The notes under the pieces: generated by a model
Seen by the model: only the letters and a program-made list of their open reading frames with translations
Told to the model about the DNA's origin: nothing
The model's database searches: none
Translations under genes and position numbers: made by a program
Origin: Halopseudomonas sabulinigri
GTDB taxonomy: Bacteria > Pseudomonadota > Gammaproteobacteria > Pseudomonadales > Pseudomonadaceae
Reading direction: 5' to 3'
DNA: 64,000 nucleotides
Assembly: GCF_900105255.1 (NCBI RefSeq)
Contig: NZ_LT629763.1
Location: forward strand, 2,946,001-3,010,000
In this document: positions 1-8,386 of the stretch, one piece after another
Numbering within the stretch: the stretch's first letter is position 1
Layout: each line of letters begins with the position of its first letter

Positions 1-357
1 CGTCAGGCCTGGTTTGCCGTCTATGCAGAGGAACAGAGCGTGCTGCAGGTCGAGCAGGACCCCGAGCAATTGAAGCAGCTGGCCCCGCGTGATGTGGTGG
101 TGACCGCGCCCGGGCGCCAAAGCGACTGCGTTTCACGTTACTTCTGGCCTGCCAACGGTGGCCTCGAAGATATGGTCACCGGATCGATCCACGCCGGTCT
201 CGCGCCCTATTGGGCGGACCGTTTGGGCAAGCGCGAGCTGCTGGCGATTCAGGCCTCCAGCCGCGGTGGTCGGCTGGACTGCGTGGTCGCGCCCGATCAC
301 GTGCAGATCAGCGGTCATGCGGTACTCTACCTGGAAGGCCAGATTCACCTTCCCTGA
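1..357 (+). CDS. PhzF family epimerase/isomerase, C-terminal part
   Basis: The frame is open from the first base of the window, so only the last 118 residues are visible and the start lies outside. The segment GGLEDMVTGSIHAGLAPYW is the conserved C-terminal motif of the PhzF/YddE (diaminopimelate-epimerase fold) family, followed by the final strands with SGHAVLYLEGQI. Members are cytosolic isomerase-like enzymes; most have no proven substrate, so a phenazine role should not be assumed. No phenazine genes are nearby. The family is secure, the substrate unknown. Confidence 0.85.
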   Translation, partial: RQAWFAVYAEEQSVLQVEQDPEQLKQLAPRDVVVTAPGRQSDCVSRYFWPANGGLEDMVTGSIHAGLAPYWADRLGKRELLAIQASSRGGRLDCVVAPDHVQISGHAVLYLEGQIHLP

Positions 358-435
358 ATTCATGTTCCACGGCAGCGGCAAGCGCAAGGCGCTATGCTGG
401 ACGCTGACTGTCGTTAACCGCAAAGGAGATGTTCG

Positions 436-1125
436 ATGAGTGCAAACTCACCCCTGATAATGACCGCACTGCTGGGTTCGGCGCTGTTGTTGAGTGCCTG
501 CGCCACCTCGGATCGTCCGACCAGTGATGCGCCCCCGCCGCCCCAACTGGAAGCGGACAGCGGTGTGGCGATTCTGCGCTGCGGCTCGTTGCCAGTGCGT
601 ACCACCTTCAATGCGGATCAACTGACCCTCGAGGCTGGCAGCGACAAGTACCTGCTGGAGCGCGTGCGCTCCGGTTCTGGCGCCAAGTACGAAGTGCCGG
701 GCGACAGCTCGACCAGTTACTGGCTGAAAGGTGAAAAGGGGATGCTGGTGATCAAGGGTAAATCCTATCCAGAGTGCGAGCCTGCCGGCGCGCTCTTGCT
801 GCAGGCCGGTGAGTGGGTGGTCAAGGACATCAACCAGGGCGGTGTCGTTGACGATTCCCGAGTGACCCTCAACTTCGGCAACGATGGCCGCGTTTCAGGC
901 TCGGCGTCGTGTAACAGATACACCGGTGGCTATAGCGTTGCCGGCAGCAGCTTGACCGTAACCCAGCTGGTTTCCACTCGCATGGCCTGTGTGCCGGGGT
1001 TGGGTGAGCAGGAGGTCAAATTTCTGCAGACACTGGAGAGCGTCAGCCGTTTTGAAGTCAGTGGTGATGGCGCGCTGGTGCTGAAGACCGAGTCTGGCGA
1101 CGCAATCACCGCGCGGCTGCAGTAA
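436..1125 (+). CDS. Lipoprotein with MliC and META domains
   Basis: A 229-residue predicted lipoprotein. The signal peptide ends in a lipobox L-S-A-C with the lipidated cysteine at residue 22. Residues about 42-115 look like an MliC/PliC domain (membrane-bound inhibitor of C-type lysozyme): an RCG cysteine, a YWLKGEKGMLVI strand and a late YPEC cysteine. Residues about 120-229 form a META (HslJ-like) domain with SGSASCNRYTGGY and the following MACVPG. The start is fixed by AAAGGAGA a few bases upstream. A likely job is envelope protection against lysozyme or stress; this is inference from the domains. It sits alone between the PhzF gene and nnrU. Confidence 0.8.
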   Translation: MSANSPLIMTALLGSALLLSACATSDRPTSDAPPPPQLEADSGVAILRCGSLPVRTTFNADQLTLEAGSDKYLLERVRSGSGAKYEVPGDSSTSYWLKGEKGMLVIKGKSYPECEPAGALLLQAGEWVVKDINQGGVVDDSRVTLNFGNDGRVSGSASCNRYTGGYSVAGSSLTVTQLVSTRMACVPGLGEQEVKFLQTLESVSRFEVSGDGALVLKTESGDAITARLQ

Positions 1126-1294
1126 ACCGCGCCGCCGGCGGTAATAAAGCAACCGCAGCGCATCACTGTGGGACAGTTGCTTGCGGCGCCGCGCTGGTGC
1201 ATTGTCGTGCTTGCTGCGCCCCCCGGCGCGGTTGACCCGGACAGCGGAAAATACCGTTGCCGCCTCGTGATTATTCCTGCAAAAGGACGCTCGC

Positions 1295-1876
1295 ATGCTG
1301 TTGCTGATTCTCGGCCTTATCGTCTTTCTCGGCGTGCATTCCACGCGCCTTTTCGCGCCGCAATGGCGCGCCCGGCAAATAGCCGCCAAGGGCCTGAAGG
1401 CCTGGAAAGGGCTGTATGCGCTGGCGTCGATCGTCGGCTTTGTATTGATTATCTACGGCTACGGGCAGGCGCGGCTGGATCCTACCTGGTTGTGGGTTTC
1501 CCCGGTCTGGACGCGCCATCTGGCGGCGCTGCTGACCCTGCCGGCGTTCATTCTGCTGGCCGCCACTTACATTCCCGGTTCCTGTCTCAAGGCGCGTATT
1601 GGCCACCCGATGTTGCTGGGGGTGAAGTTCTGGGCGCTGGCCCACCTGATCGCCAATGGCAGCCTGGCTGATCTGTTGCTGTTTGGTGGTTTTCTGGCCT
1701 GGGCGACCGCGCTCTTTGTGATCTCGCGCAAGCGCGATCGGCTGGCGGGCGTGAGCTATGGCAAGGGCAAGCCGGCGATGGACGCCGTGGTGGTGATCGT
1801 CGGCCTAGTCGCGTGGGCAGCTTTTGCTATGTACCTACACGGCGTGCTGATTGGCGTGAAGCCCCTGGGCATGTAA
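1295..1876 (+). CDS. NnrU family membrane protein
   Basis: A 193-residue polytopic inner-membrane protein beginning MLLLILGLIVFLGVHSTRLF. About five to six hydrophobic segments and the motif YIPGSCLKARIGHPMLLGVK match the NnrU family. NnrU was named from a locus linked to nitrite and nitric-oxide reduction in alpha-proteobacteria, and the fold resembles NnrU/MAPEG-like small membrane proteins. No denitrification genes are in the window, so the link here is weak. An AAAGGA ribosome site precedes the ATG. A strong terminator follows at 1899-1926. Confidence 0.8.
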   Translation: MLLLILGLIVFLGVHSTRLFAPQWRARQIAAKGLKAWKGLYALASIVGFVLIIYGYGQARLDPTWLWVSPVWTRHLAALLTLPAFILLAATYIPGSCLKARIGHPMLLGVKFWALAHLIANGSLADLLLFGGFLAWATALFVISRKRDRLAGVSYGKGKPAMDAVVVIVGLVAWAAFAMYLHGVLIGVKPLGM

Positions 1877-1898
1877 TCGCCGCCAGTTTGCTAGCGAT

Positions 1899-1926
1899 AA
1901 CAAACCCGCAACGCTGCGGGTTTGTT
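1899..1926 (+). terminator. Hairpin terminator after nnrU-like gene
   Basis: A perfect 12-bp stem (AACAAACCCGCA / TGCGGGTTTGTT) closes on a 4-base loop ACGC 22 bases after the stop codon. The T-rich 3' arm can act as the release tract. Confidence 0.85.
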
Positions 1927-2057
1927 GTACTTGAGCCTTGATCAGCCGCCTCCGGCGCTATTGCAGAAGGCTGCCTGCCTCCGCGCGCGGCTGGGCAGTC
2001 GGGCGGCGGATGTGTTATCACTCGGGTTTCGTTGCTGTATCGATATAGGAAGGCCGT

Positions 2058-3704
2058 ATGCAATTACCAGCCTCAGCGCTGCGTTATTTCCCCTATCTGT
2101 TCTGCCTGGTGGGTGCGGTTGCCACCCTGGGCCTCACCTGGTTCTCGCTGCTCTGGTTACTGGCCGCACTGCCCTTGACGGTATTGGCCGTGATGGGGAC
2201 CTGGGATGTACTGCAAAAGCGCCGCACCATCAGCCGCAACTACCCGGTACTGGCGCACTTTCGCTATTTTCTTGAGTCCATCGGCCCGGAGCTGCGGCAG
2301 TACTTCATTCAGTCGGATACCGATGAGCTGCCGTTCTCGCGCGAGCAGCGCAATATCGTCTATCAGCGCGCCAAGGATATTCTCGACAAGAAGCCCTTCG
2401 GCTCGCTGATCCCCATGAACGCCGAGGGCTATGAGTGGATGAATCACTCGCTGGCACCGGTGGAAATCGTCGACAAGAACTTTCGCGTCACGGTGGGCAG
2501 CCACCCGAAAACGCTGAAGCCCTACGACGTCAGTGTCTTCAATATTTCCGCGATGAGCTTTGGCTCCCTCTCGGCCAATGCGATCCTGGCGCTCAACGCC
2601 GGAGCCAAGAAAGGCGGCTTCTACCACGACACCGGCGAGGGTTCGATCTCGCGTTATCACCGTGAACCCGGCGGCGACCTGGTGTGGGAAATCGGCTCCG
2701 GCTACTTTGGCTGTCGCAAGCCCGATGGCAGCTTTGACCCTGAACTCTTTGCCAAGAACGCCCAGCTGGATCAGGTGAAGATGATCGAGATCAAGCTGTC
2801 GCAGGGCGCCAAACCGGGTCACGGTGGCATTCTGCCGGGCGCCAAGGTGACGGAAGAAATTGCCGCCGCGCGGGGCGTACCCGTGGGCGAAGATGTGGTG
2901 TCGCCGGCGGCGCACTCGGCCTTCCATACGCCGCTGGAACTGATGGCGTTCATTGCTCAGTTGCGAGAGCTGTCGGGTGGCAAGCCGGTAGGCTTCAAGC
3001 TAGCCATCGGGCACCCCTGGGAATGGTTCGGCATCGTCAAGGCGATGCTGGAAACCGGCGAGCATCCTGATTTCATCGTGGTCGATGGCGGGGAAGGGGG
3101 CACCGGCGCCGCGCCGCTGGAGTTCATCAACCGCCTGGGCATGCCGATGACTGATGCCGTGCTGCTGGTACACAACACTCTGGTGGGCGCCAACCTGCGC
3201 GAGAAAATCGCCCTGGGTGCGGCGGGCAAGGTCACCTCGGCATTTAATATCGCACGCACCCTGGCCCTCGGCGCCGACTGGTGCAATGCGGCACGAGGCT
3301 TCATGTTCTCCCTTGGCTGTATTCAAAGCCTGAGCTGCCACAACGACAAATGCCCCAGCGGCGTAGCCACCCAGGACCACGGCCGTGGCAGCAAGCTGGA
3401 TGTCGCCGACAAGAGCGAGCGGGTATATCACTTTCAGCACAATACGGTGCTGGCGCTGGCCAACCTGCTGGAAGCTGCCGGGCTCAGCCACCCGCGCGAG
3501 CTGGGGCCGGAGCACATCATGCGGCGGGTGACCAAATACGAGGTGCAGCCCTACAGCGAGTTGTTCCAGTTTCTGGAGCCGGGTGTGTTGCTGGATGGCC
3601 GTGCCGAGCTGCACGTATTCAAGAAGTACTGGGCACAGGCCAAGGCCGACAGCTTTGGCGCACCCGACTTCATGATCCGGCTACGCGAAACCAAGTTGCG
3701 TTAG
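2058..3704 (+). CDS. Membrane-anchored FMN-binding glutamate synthase family protein
   Basis: A 548-residue protein with two N-terminal transmembrane segments (residues about 7-55) and then a glutamate-synthase central/FMN-binding TIM barrel. Visible features are FNISAMSFGSLS, the GHGGILPGAKVTEEIA loop, DGGEGGTGAAP and a GltB-like iron-sulfur cysteine set in LGCIQSLSCHNDKCPSGVA. The glutaminase (amidotransferase) domain and the GXGXG domain of true GltB are absent. Such stand-alone proteins are common in proteobacteria and usually annotated as glutamate synthase domain 2, with no settled reaction. GGAAGG precedes the ATG. Its stop overlaps the convergent DUF2891 gene by 4 bases. Confidence 0.9.
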   Translation: MQLPASALRYFPYLFCLVGAVATLGLTWFSLLWLLAALPLTVLAVMGTWDVLQKRRTISRNYPVLAHFRYFLESIGPELRQYFIQSDTDELPFSREQRNIVYQRAKDILDKKPFGSLIPMNAEGYEWMNHSLAPVEIVDKNFRVTVGSHPKTLKPYDVSVFNISAMSFGSLSANAILALNAGAKKGGFYHDTGEGSISRYHREPGGDLVWEIGSGYFGCRKPDGSFDPELFAKNAQLDQVKMIEIKLSQGAKPGHGGILPGAKVTEEIAAARGVPVGEDVVSPAAHSAFHTPLELMAFIAQLRELSGGKPVGFKLAIGHPWEWFGIVKAMLETGEHPDFIVVDGGEGGTGAAPLEFINRLGMPMTDAVLLVHNTLVGANLREKIALGAAGKVTSAFNIARTLALGADWCNAARGFMFSLGCIQSLSCHNDKCPSGVATQDHGRGSKLDVADKSERVYHFQHNTVLALANLLEAAGLSHPRELGPEHIMRRVTKYEVQPYSELFQFLEPGVLLDGRAELHVFKKYWAQAKADSFGAPDFMIRLRETKLR

Positions 3705-4690
3705 CCCCAGACCGAGAGGGCGAGCAGGGCAAAGGTGGCAAGCCAGTGCTCGCCCATATAGTCGCCGCGCAGGTGCGGCAGGCTCACCTGCAGGTGGGCC
3801 TCGGCGCTCGCCTCTAGCCGCGTGCGCACCGCCTCCGGCAGGTCTGCTGCCAGCGCCTGCAGGCACCAGGCGCGGCTCAGGTTCAGTCCGTCCAGATGCG
3901 CCAGCTTGCCATCGCTGCGGTCGCGGCTGTGGGCCGGGGTCAGCAGTTGCGCCGGTTCGCCTTGCGCCAGCTCTGGCAGAAAGGCGTCAAACCAGCGGTG
4001 GAATTCAGCCACCGGTAATAACCGCTGCATCAGTGCCGCCTCTTGCAGGGCCGGGGAAAGAAAGTCCTCACCGCCCGGCTCCCAGGCCTGGCATGCCCGA
4101 TCCGGCAGATAGAATTCAGCGGCGCTGGCATGAATCTGCGTGAGCAGCGCCCGGTCATCGCAGGCCTCGGCGTAGTCCATCGCCAAAAGCAGTGCAAAGG
4201 CGGTGTTAGTATGCGCGCCGCTGCGAATCGGTGCACTCAGGCGTGGCAGGTACGCGCATAGCCGGCTCGCCAGTTCGCGGGCCAAGGGTTGTAATGTGCT
4301 CGCCCACGGCAGTCCGGCGGCGCTGAGTTCAGCCTGCAGCTTGAGCAGCCAGGCCCAGCCGTAGGGGCGCTCGAAGCTGCCGTTGCCCTGGCGTTGGAAG
4401 AAGGCACATTCCTGCGCCACCTTGGCCGGGGTCAGGTGGCGGTCAAACAGGGCGTCGATCTGCACGACCTCCGGCAACGCCGGTTGCAGCCGCCGAATGC
4501 GCGCCAGTAGCCAGTAACTGTGTACGCAGGAGTGCCAGTCGTAGCTGCCGTAAAAGATCGGGTGTAACTGGCTGGGAGGCAGCAGGTCTGCGGCCGATTG
4601 CAGCCGCAGCGGTTCGATGTGAGGGTATTCGCGCTCTACATGGCCCAGCGCGATGCGTGCCAGCGCGCCCAGCTCGGCGGCGGTGAGCAT
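3701..4690 (-). CDS. DUF2891 domain protein
   Basis: A 329-residue protein from the ATG at 4690. The upstream in-frame extension overlaps the preceding gene, so this start is preferred. The sequence matches the DUF2891 family, a predicted alpha/alpha-toroid protein of unknown function. The hallmark FYGSYDWHSCVHSYW lies near residue 50, with GAHTNTAFALLLAMDYA and a conserved CQAWEPGGEDFLSP later. The fold resembles glycan-active (alpha/alpha)6 barrels, so a carbohydrate role is possible but unproven. It begins 2 bases after the stop of the lipoprotein gene at 4692-5120, so the two are probably co-transcribed. Confidence 0.8.
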   Translation of the reverse strand: MLTAAELGALARIALGHVEREYPHIEPLRLQSAADLLPPSQLHPIFYGSYDWHSCVHSYWLLARIRRLQPALPEVVQIDALFDRHLTPAKVAQECAFFQRQGNGSFERPYGWAWLLKLQAELSAAGLPWASTLQPLARELASRLCAYLPRLSAPIRSGAHTNTAFALLLAMDYAEACDDRALLTQIHASAAEFYLPDRACQAWEPGGEDFLSPALQEAALMQRLLPVAEFHRWFDAFLPELAQGEPAQLLTPAHSRDRSDGKLAHLDGLNLSRAWCLQALAADLPEAVRTRLEASAEAHLQVSLPHLRGDYMGEHWLATFALLALSVWG

Positions 4691-4691
4691 G

Positions 4692-5120
4692 CTAGCGGAC
4701 CCGCTGCCAGTCGATATCGCGCAGCAGCCAGTGACCGTCCTCATCCAGCCAGAACAAGCGTATATCGTATTGACCGGCGCTGTTGGGCAGAAAGCGCTCG
4801 GCGCCGGCCAGGGTCACGCGCGCGGTGGTTTCGGCGCGTTCGGGGTACGCCGGGTCGATAGTCGTGGTCTGGCTGCTGACCAGTACGCCAATGCGCTGGT
4901 TCTGCAGAAACATCAGCCGCAGGGTGCGTTCGGCCCAGGCGTTGTCGTACTGATCCTGGGCGCTGAATTGCGGATGCAAGAGTTCGGTAACCTGCTCGCG
5001 GTCGCGTGATTCGATGCCCTCCTGCAACTGCTCAAGGGCCTGATTCAGACGTGCATCAGGGGAGGAGGGCCCGCACGCGCCAAGGCTCAGCGAAATCAAC
5101 AACAGAAGTAGGATGCGCAC
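4692..5120 (-). CDS. Small lipoprotein, unknown function
   Basis: 142 residues. MRILLLLLISLSLGAC gives a signal peptide and lipobox with the lipidated cysteine at residue 16. The mature part has an alpha/beta layout (helix with LNQALEQLQEGIESRD, then strands ending DGHWLLRDIDWQRVR) that looks like a small NTF2-like/SnoaL fold; this is by eye. It is the first gene of a two-gene unit with the DUF2891 protein. No function can be assigned. Confidence 0.7.
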   Translation of the reverse strand: MRILLLLLISLSLGACGPSSPDARLNQALEQLQEGIESRDREQVTELLHPQFSAQDQYDNAWAERTLRLMFLQNQRIGVLVSSQTTTIDPAYPERAETTARVTLAGAERFLPNSAGQYDIRLFWLDEDGHWLLRDIDWQRVR

Positions 5121-5249
5121 AGGTGACAGCAGCCTCGCAGGTCAGTAATGTGATGCTTTCTCAAGAGAATGGCGCGGGCGCGGAGGATTGGGCAAAACTG
5201 CTCTATGGCAGGCCGCCCGACGCGCTGGCGCTCAGGCCAGGAGCCCATC

Positions 5250-6221
5250 ATGCAATTGTTGTATCCGGAGATCAAACCCTACGCCCGCCATGAACTGGCC
5301 GTGGCTCCACCGCATGTTCTCTACGTTGATGAAAGTGGCCAGGAAGACGGCCTGCCGGTGGTGTTTATCCACGGCGGACCGGGTGCTGGCTGCGATGCCC
5401 TGAGCCGCCGTTTTTTTGATCCCTCGATCTACCGCATCATCACCTTCGACCAGCGCGGTTGCGGCCGCTCCACCCCGCACGCCAACCTGCAGAACAACAC
5501 CACCGCCGATCTGGTTGCCGACATGGAGGTGCTGCGCGAGCACCTGGGGATCGACAAATGGGTACTGTTCGGCGGCTCCTGGGGCTCGACGCTGGCGCTG
5601 GCCTACGCGCAGGCGCACCCAGACCGCGTCATGGGCATGGTGCTGCGTGGCATCTTCCTCTGCCGCGAGCAGGACATTCGCTGGTTTTATCAGGAGGGCG
5701 CCAGCCATATTTTCCCCGACTTCTGGGAAGACTACCTCAGCCTGATTCCCGAGGAAGAACGCCACGACATGGTCGCCGCCTACTACCGCCGCCTGACCGG
5801 GGATGACGAAATCTGCCGTATGCACGCGGCCAAGGCCTGGTCGGTATGGGAAGGCCGCTGCGCCACCCTGCGCCCCAGCCCGCAGGTGATCGACCGCTTC
5901 AGCGATGCCCGCCGCGCCTACGCCATCGCGCGCATCGAGTGTCACTACTTCGCTAACAAGACCTTCCTCGAGCCGAACCAGTTGCTCAACAACATGGCGT
6001 CCATTCAGCATATTCCCGGCATTATCGTGCACGGGCGTTACGACATGGTCTGCCCGCTGGATAACGCCTATGCGCTGCATCAGGCCTGGCCGAGCAGTGA
6101 GCTGAACATCATTCGCGACGCGGGCCACGCCGCCTCCGAGCCGGGCATAGCCGATGCACTGGTGCGCGCCACCGGCGATATGGCCAAGCGCTTGCTCGAC
6201 CTGGCCCCGCAGGCCGAATGA
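5250..6221 (+). CDS. pip: Proline iminopeptidase
   Basis: 323 residues, an alpha/beta hydrolase of peptidase family S33 that removes N-terminal proline from peptides in the cytosol. The oxyanion segment HGGPGAGC is at residues 41-48 and the nucleophile elbow GGSWGS has Ser110. The acid is in HGRYDMVCP and the histidine in DAGHAASEP. The ATG at 5250 follows AGGAG and gives the usual family length; longer in-frame starts lack a ribosome site. dtd starts one base after the stop, so the two are an operon. Confidence 0.93.
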   Translation: MQLLYPEIKPYARHELAVAPPHVLYVDESGQEDGLPVVFIHGGPGAGCDALSRRFFDPSIYRIITFDQRGCGRSTPHANLQNNTTADLVADMEVLREHLGIDKWVLFGGSWGSTLALAYAQAHPDRVMGMVLRGIFLCREQDIRWFYQEGASHIFPDFWEDYLSLIPEEERHDMVAAYYRRLTGDDEICRMHAAKAWSVWEGRCATLRPSPQVIDRFSDARRAYAIARIECHYFANKTFLEPNQLLNNMASIQHIPGIIVHGRYDMVCPLDNAYALHQAWPSSELNIIRDAGHAASEPGIADALVRATGDMAKRLLDLAPQAE

Positions 6222-6222
6222 G

Positions 6223-6660
6223 ATGAAGGGTTTGCTGCAGCGGGTGCGCCAGGCCCGGGTTGAGGTCGCAGGTGAAATTGTCGGTGCGATAGATCAGGGT
6301 CTTCTGGTACTGGTCGGCATTGAGCCACAGGACACCGAGGCCAGCGCCGACAAGCTGCTCAAACGCCTGCTCGACTACCGCGTTTTTACTGATGCCGATG
6401 GTCGCATGAATGATTCCTTGCGGCAGGTGCAGGGTGGCCTGCTGCTGGTATCGCAGTTCACGCTGGCTGCTGATACCCGCAAGGGCCTGCGCCCTGGCTT
6501 CTCCACCGCCGCGCCGCCGGCGCAGGCGGAGCTGCTATTTAACTATCTGGTGAGTCAGGCGCAGGCGCTGCACGCGCCGGTCGCCACTGGGCGGTTTGGG
6601 GCGGATATGCAGGTGCATTTGGTGAATGATGGGCCGGTGACCATTATGTTGGAGACCTGA
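6223..6660 (+). CDS. dtd: D-aminoacyl-tRNA deacylase
   Basis: 145 residues. The enzyme hydrolyses D-amino acids from mischarged tRNA. Both active-site signatures are present: SQFTLAA at about residues 77-83 and the Gly-cisPro motif in NDGPVT near the C terminus. The ATG at 6223 sits directly after the pip stop codon. This coupling of a peptidase gene with dtd is frequent in pseudomonads. Confidence 0.95.
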   Translation: MKGLLQRVRQARVEVAGEIVGAIDQGLLVLVGIEPQDTEASADKLLKRLLDYRVFTDADGRMNDSLRQVQGGLLLVSQFTLAADTRKGLRPGFSTAAPPAQAELLFNYLVSQAQALHAPVATGRFGADMQVHLVNDGPVTIMLET

Positions 6661-7275
6661 CAGGTTTGCCGCATTGGCTTGGTTCCAGTTTCACTTTTGA
6701 GCCCTCATTGCTGATTATCTTTATTAGCTTCACGCGAGTGTTTCGCCTTTTCCGGCGAGTTACTTTTCTTTGAATGGCCAAAGAAAAGATAACCAAAAGA
6801 AATCCACCCCGACCAAGCTGGCCTGCGGCTCCCCTGCGTTACTCAGAGTTGAGCGCGCCTGCGGAACTCGCTTCGCTCAGACAGTCCTCGGCTTAATCGC
6901 TCAACCCCTGCGTTACTCGGCAGCTTGGAAGGGGGACGAAGGACCTGAGATCGGTGTGGTTTTCTGGTTTGGTTGCTTGGTTAAGTCGCGCAAAAACAAG
7001 CAACGACACGGACTCCTAGTCCCATCTGAGCGGGCGAGTAGCGCAGAGCTGTCGGGAATGAGCCCGAGGACTGTCTGAGCGAAGCGAGTTCCGCAGGGCC
7101 CCGGCAGCTTGAGCAACGCAGCGAACCCGCAGGGCCGCGCAGCTGGGTGCCCGAGGGGGTTGTTAGGGGGAGATGGGCAAGCATCTCCCCCTAACTCGCC
7201 TAGAGGCGAAAGCGGAAATCAGCCAACCAAAAACACTTAAAAGCTGCACGGCTCCAGCAGCAATTTAGAGGGCCA
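6661..7275 (+). repeat. Repeat-rich non-coding spacer with a 34-bp inverted repeat
   Basis: No convincing gene in 615 bases. It has a hairpin CTTTTCTTTG/CAAAGAAAAG (6763-6788) and a perfect 34-bp inverted repeat with arms 6858-6891 and 7064-7097, 172 bases apart. Near its end is a hairpin GGGGAGATG/CATCTCCCC. CCTGCGTTACTC occurs twice between the arms and the first hairpin. The motif around 6760-6795 resembles short non-coding repeats that I recall as widespread in Pseudomonas genomes. Open frames across it repeat the same peptide on both strands because of the inverted repeat, so they are not genes. Confidence 0.75.
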
Positions 7276-7623
7276 TCACCCCACCGCATAAACCCGCGAC
7301 CAAACATAAATCAACACCGCCGCCGCGACCGTCCAAGCCACTACCGCCAGCACCAATGTAGTAATCAAACTGAACCGCTGGCTGAACCAGGCAATAGAGA
7401 TCAGATACAACGCATAGGGGATCAGTGACCAGAGCCCGAACAACGCCGTACTGCGCAGGTCACTCGATAGCCGCTGCGTGCCGATAATGTAATGAGCGAT
7501 GATGGTGAAGGTGGGAAATAATGGCACCAGACCGGCGATATAAAAGCTTTTCGACTTCGCCAGCAGGGCAATCAGCAGCACTGCAAGCGCACCCATTACA
7601 CATTTGAGCGCAAGGGACAGCAT
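7276..7623 (-). CDS. glpM: GlpM-like membrane protein
   Basis: 115 residues from the ATG at 7623. Four hydrophobic segments cover nearly the whole chain: MLSLALKCVMGALAVLLIAL, an AGLVPLFPTFTIIAHYIIG segment, LWSLIPYALYLISIAW and a C-terminal LVLAVVAWTVAAAVLIYVW. This matches GlpM of pseudomonads, a small membrane protein named from a locus affecting glycerol metabolism and alginate in P. aeruginosa. Its molecular role is not settled, and no other glp genes are here. Confidence 0.8.
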   Translation of the reverse strand: MLSLALKCVMGALAVLLIALLAKSKSFYIAGLVPLFPTFTIIAHYIIGTQRLSSDLRSTALFGLWSLIPYALYLISIAWFSQRFSLITTLVLAVVAWTVAAAVLIYVWSRVYAVG

Positions 7624-7754
7624 GGTGGTTCTTCCGGGAGCAGGGGAGGGAACGGCTAAGCTAAGCCCGGCACGTGATTCCGTCAATTACCGCTGTGTAG
7701 CAAAGCGTTCGCCGCTGACCGACGGCGCCTTGCGGCGCCATCGAGCTGCCTGAA

Positions 7755-8342
7755 TCAGGCCTTGGCAGCGGCTTCAACCCAGTCCAGGCGGTCCTGCCCG
7801 AAGAACATCTCATCACCCACAAAGAAGGTGGGGGCGCCAAATACACCGCGCTTTACCGCTTCTTCGGTGGTCGCTTTCAACTGTTCCTTGACCGCCGGAT
7901 CGCTAACCTTGGCCATCACCTCGGCCGGATCAAAGCCGCCCTTGGCCAGCACCTTGCCGACTATCTCCGGCTGGCCCATATCCAGCTCATCGATCCACAT
8001 GGCGGTAAAGATGGTCTCAAGGTAACGATCGAAATCCGCACTGCCCTGGTAGGCAGCGGCCCCGCGCATCAGCTGCAGGGTATTGATCGGGAAGAAGGGG
8101 TTCTGGTTCAGCGTGACGCCGTAGCGTTGGGCATAGCGCTGCATGTCGATGCGGCTGTGGGCGCCCTTGGCCGGCACGGTCGCCGGTGAGCTGTTGCCGG
8201 TGGCCATGAATACGCCGCCGAGCAGCATGGGTTTCAGCTCAATGCTGGCGCCGGTGCGTTCGGCCAGGGCGTCGAGTTGGGTCCAGGCCAGGTAGCTGGC
8301 AGGGCTGCCGACGTCGAAATAGAACTCGATGGTTTTGCTCAT
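7755..8342 (-). CDS. 2-hydroxychromene-2-carboxylate isomerase / DsbA-family protein
   Basis: 195 residues with a DsbA/kappa-class GST thioredoxin-like fold. The N-terminal IEFYFDVGSPASYLAW is the HCCA-isomerase signature; the serine replaces the CxxC of redox DsbA proteins, so a glutathione-dependent isomerase is more likely than a disulfide oxidase. The C-terminal FGAPTFFVGDEMFFGQDRLDWV is typical. The naphthalene-catabolic substrate implied by the family name is not supported here. It lies 44 bases after the SDR gene on the same strand, so they are probably co-transcribed. Confidence 0.85.
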   Translation of the reverse strand: MSKTIEFYFDVGSPASYLAWTQLDALAERTGASIELKPMLLGGVFMATGNSSPATVPAKGAHSRIDMQRYAQRYGVTLNQNPFFPINTLQLMRGAAAYQGSADFDRYLETIFTAMWIDELDMGQPEIVGKVLAKGGFDPAEVMAKVSDPAVKEQLKATTEEAVKRGVFGAPTFFVGDEMFFGQDRLDWVEAAAKA

Positions 8343-8386
8343 AAAAGTCTCGCTTGCAGTCAGTGGGCAATCGGTTGAACGTTGGG

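Noticed and set aside
6770..7184. Short open frames sharing the peptide CGTRFAQTVLGLI on both strands
   Set aside because: The shared peptide comes from the two arms of the 34-bp inverted repeat; there are no ribosome sites.
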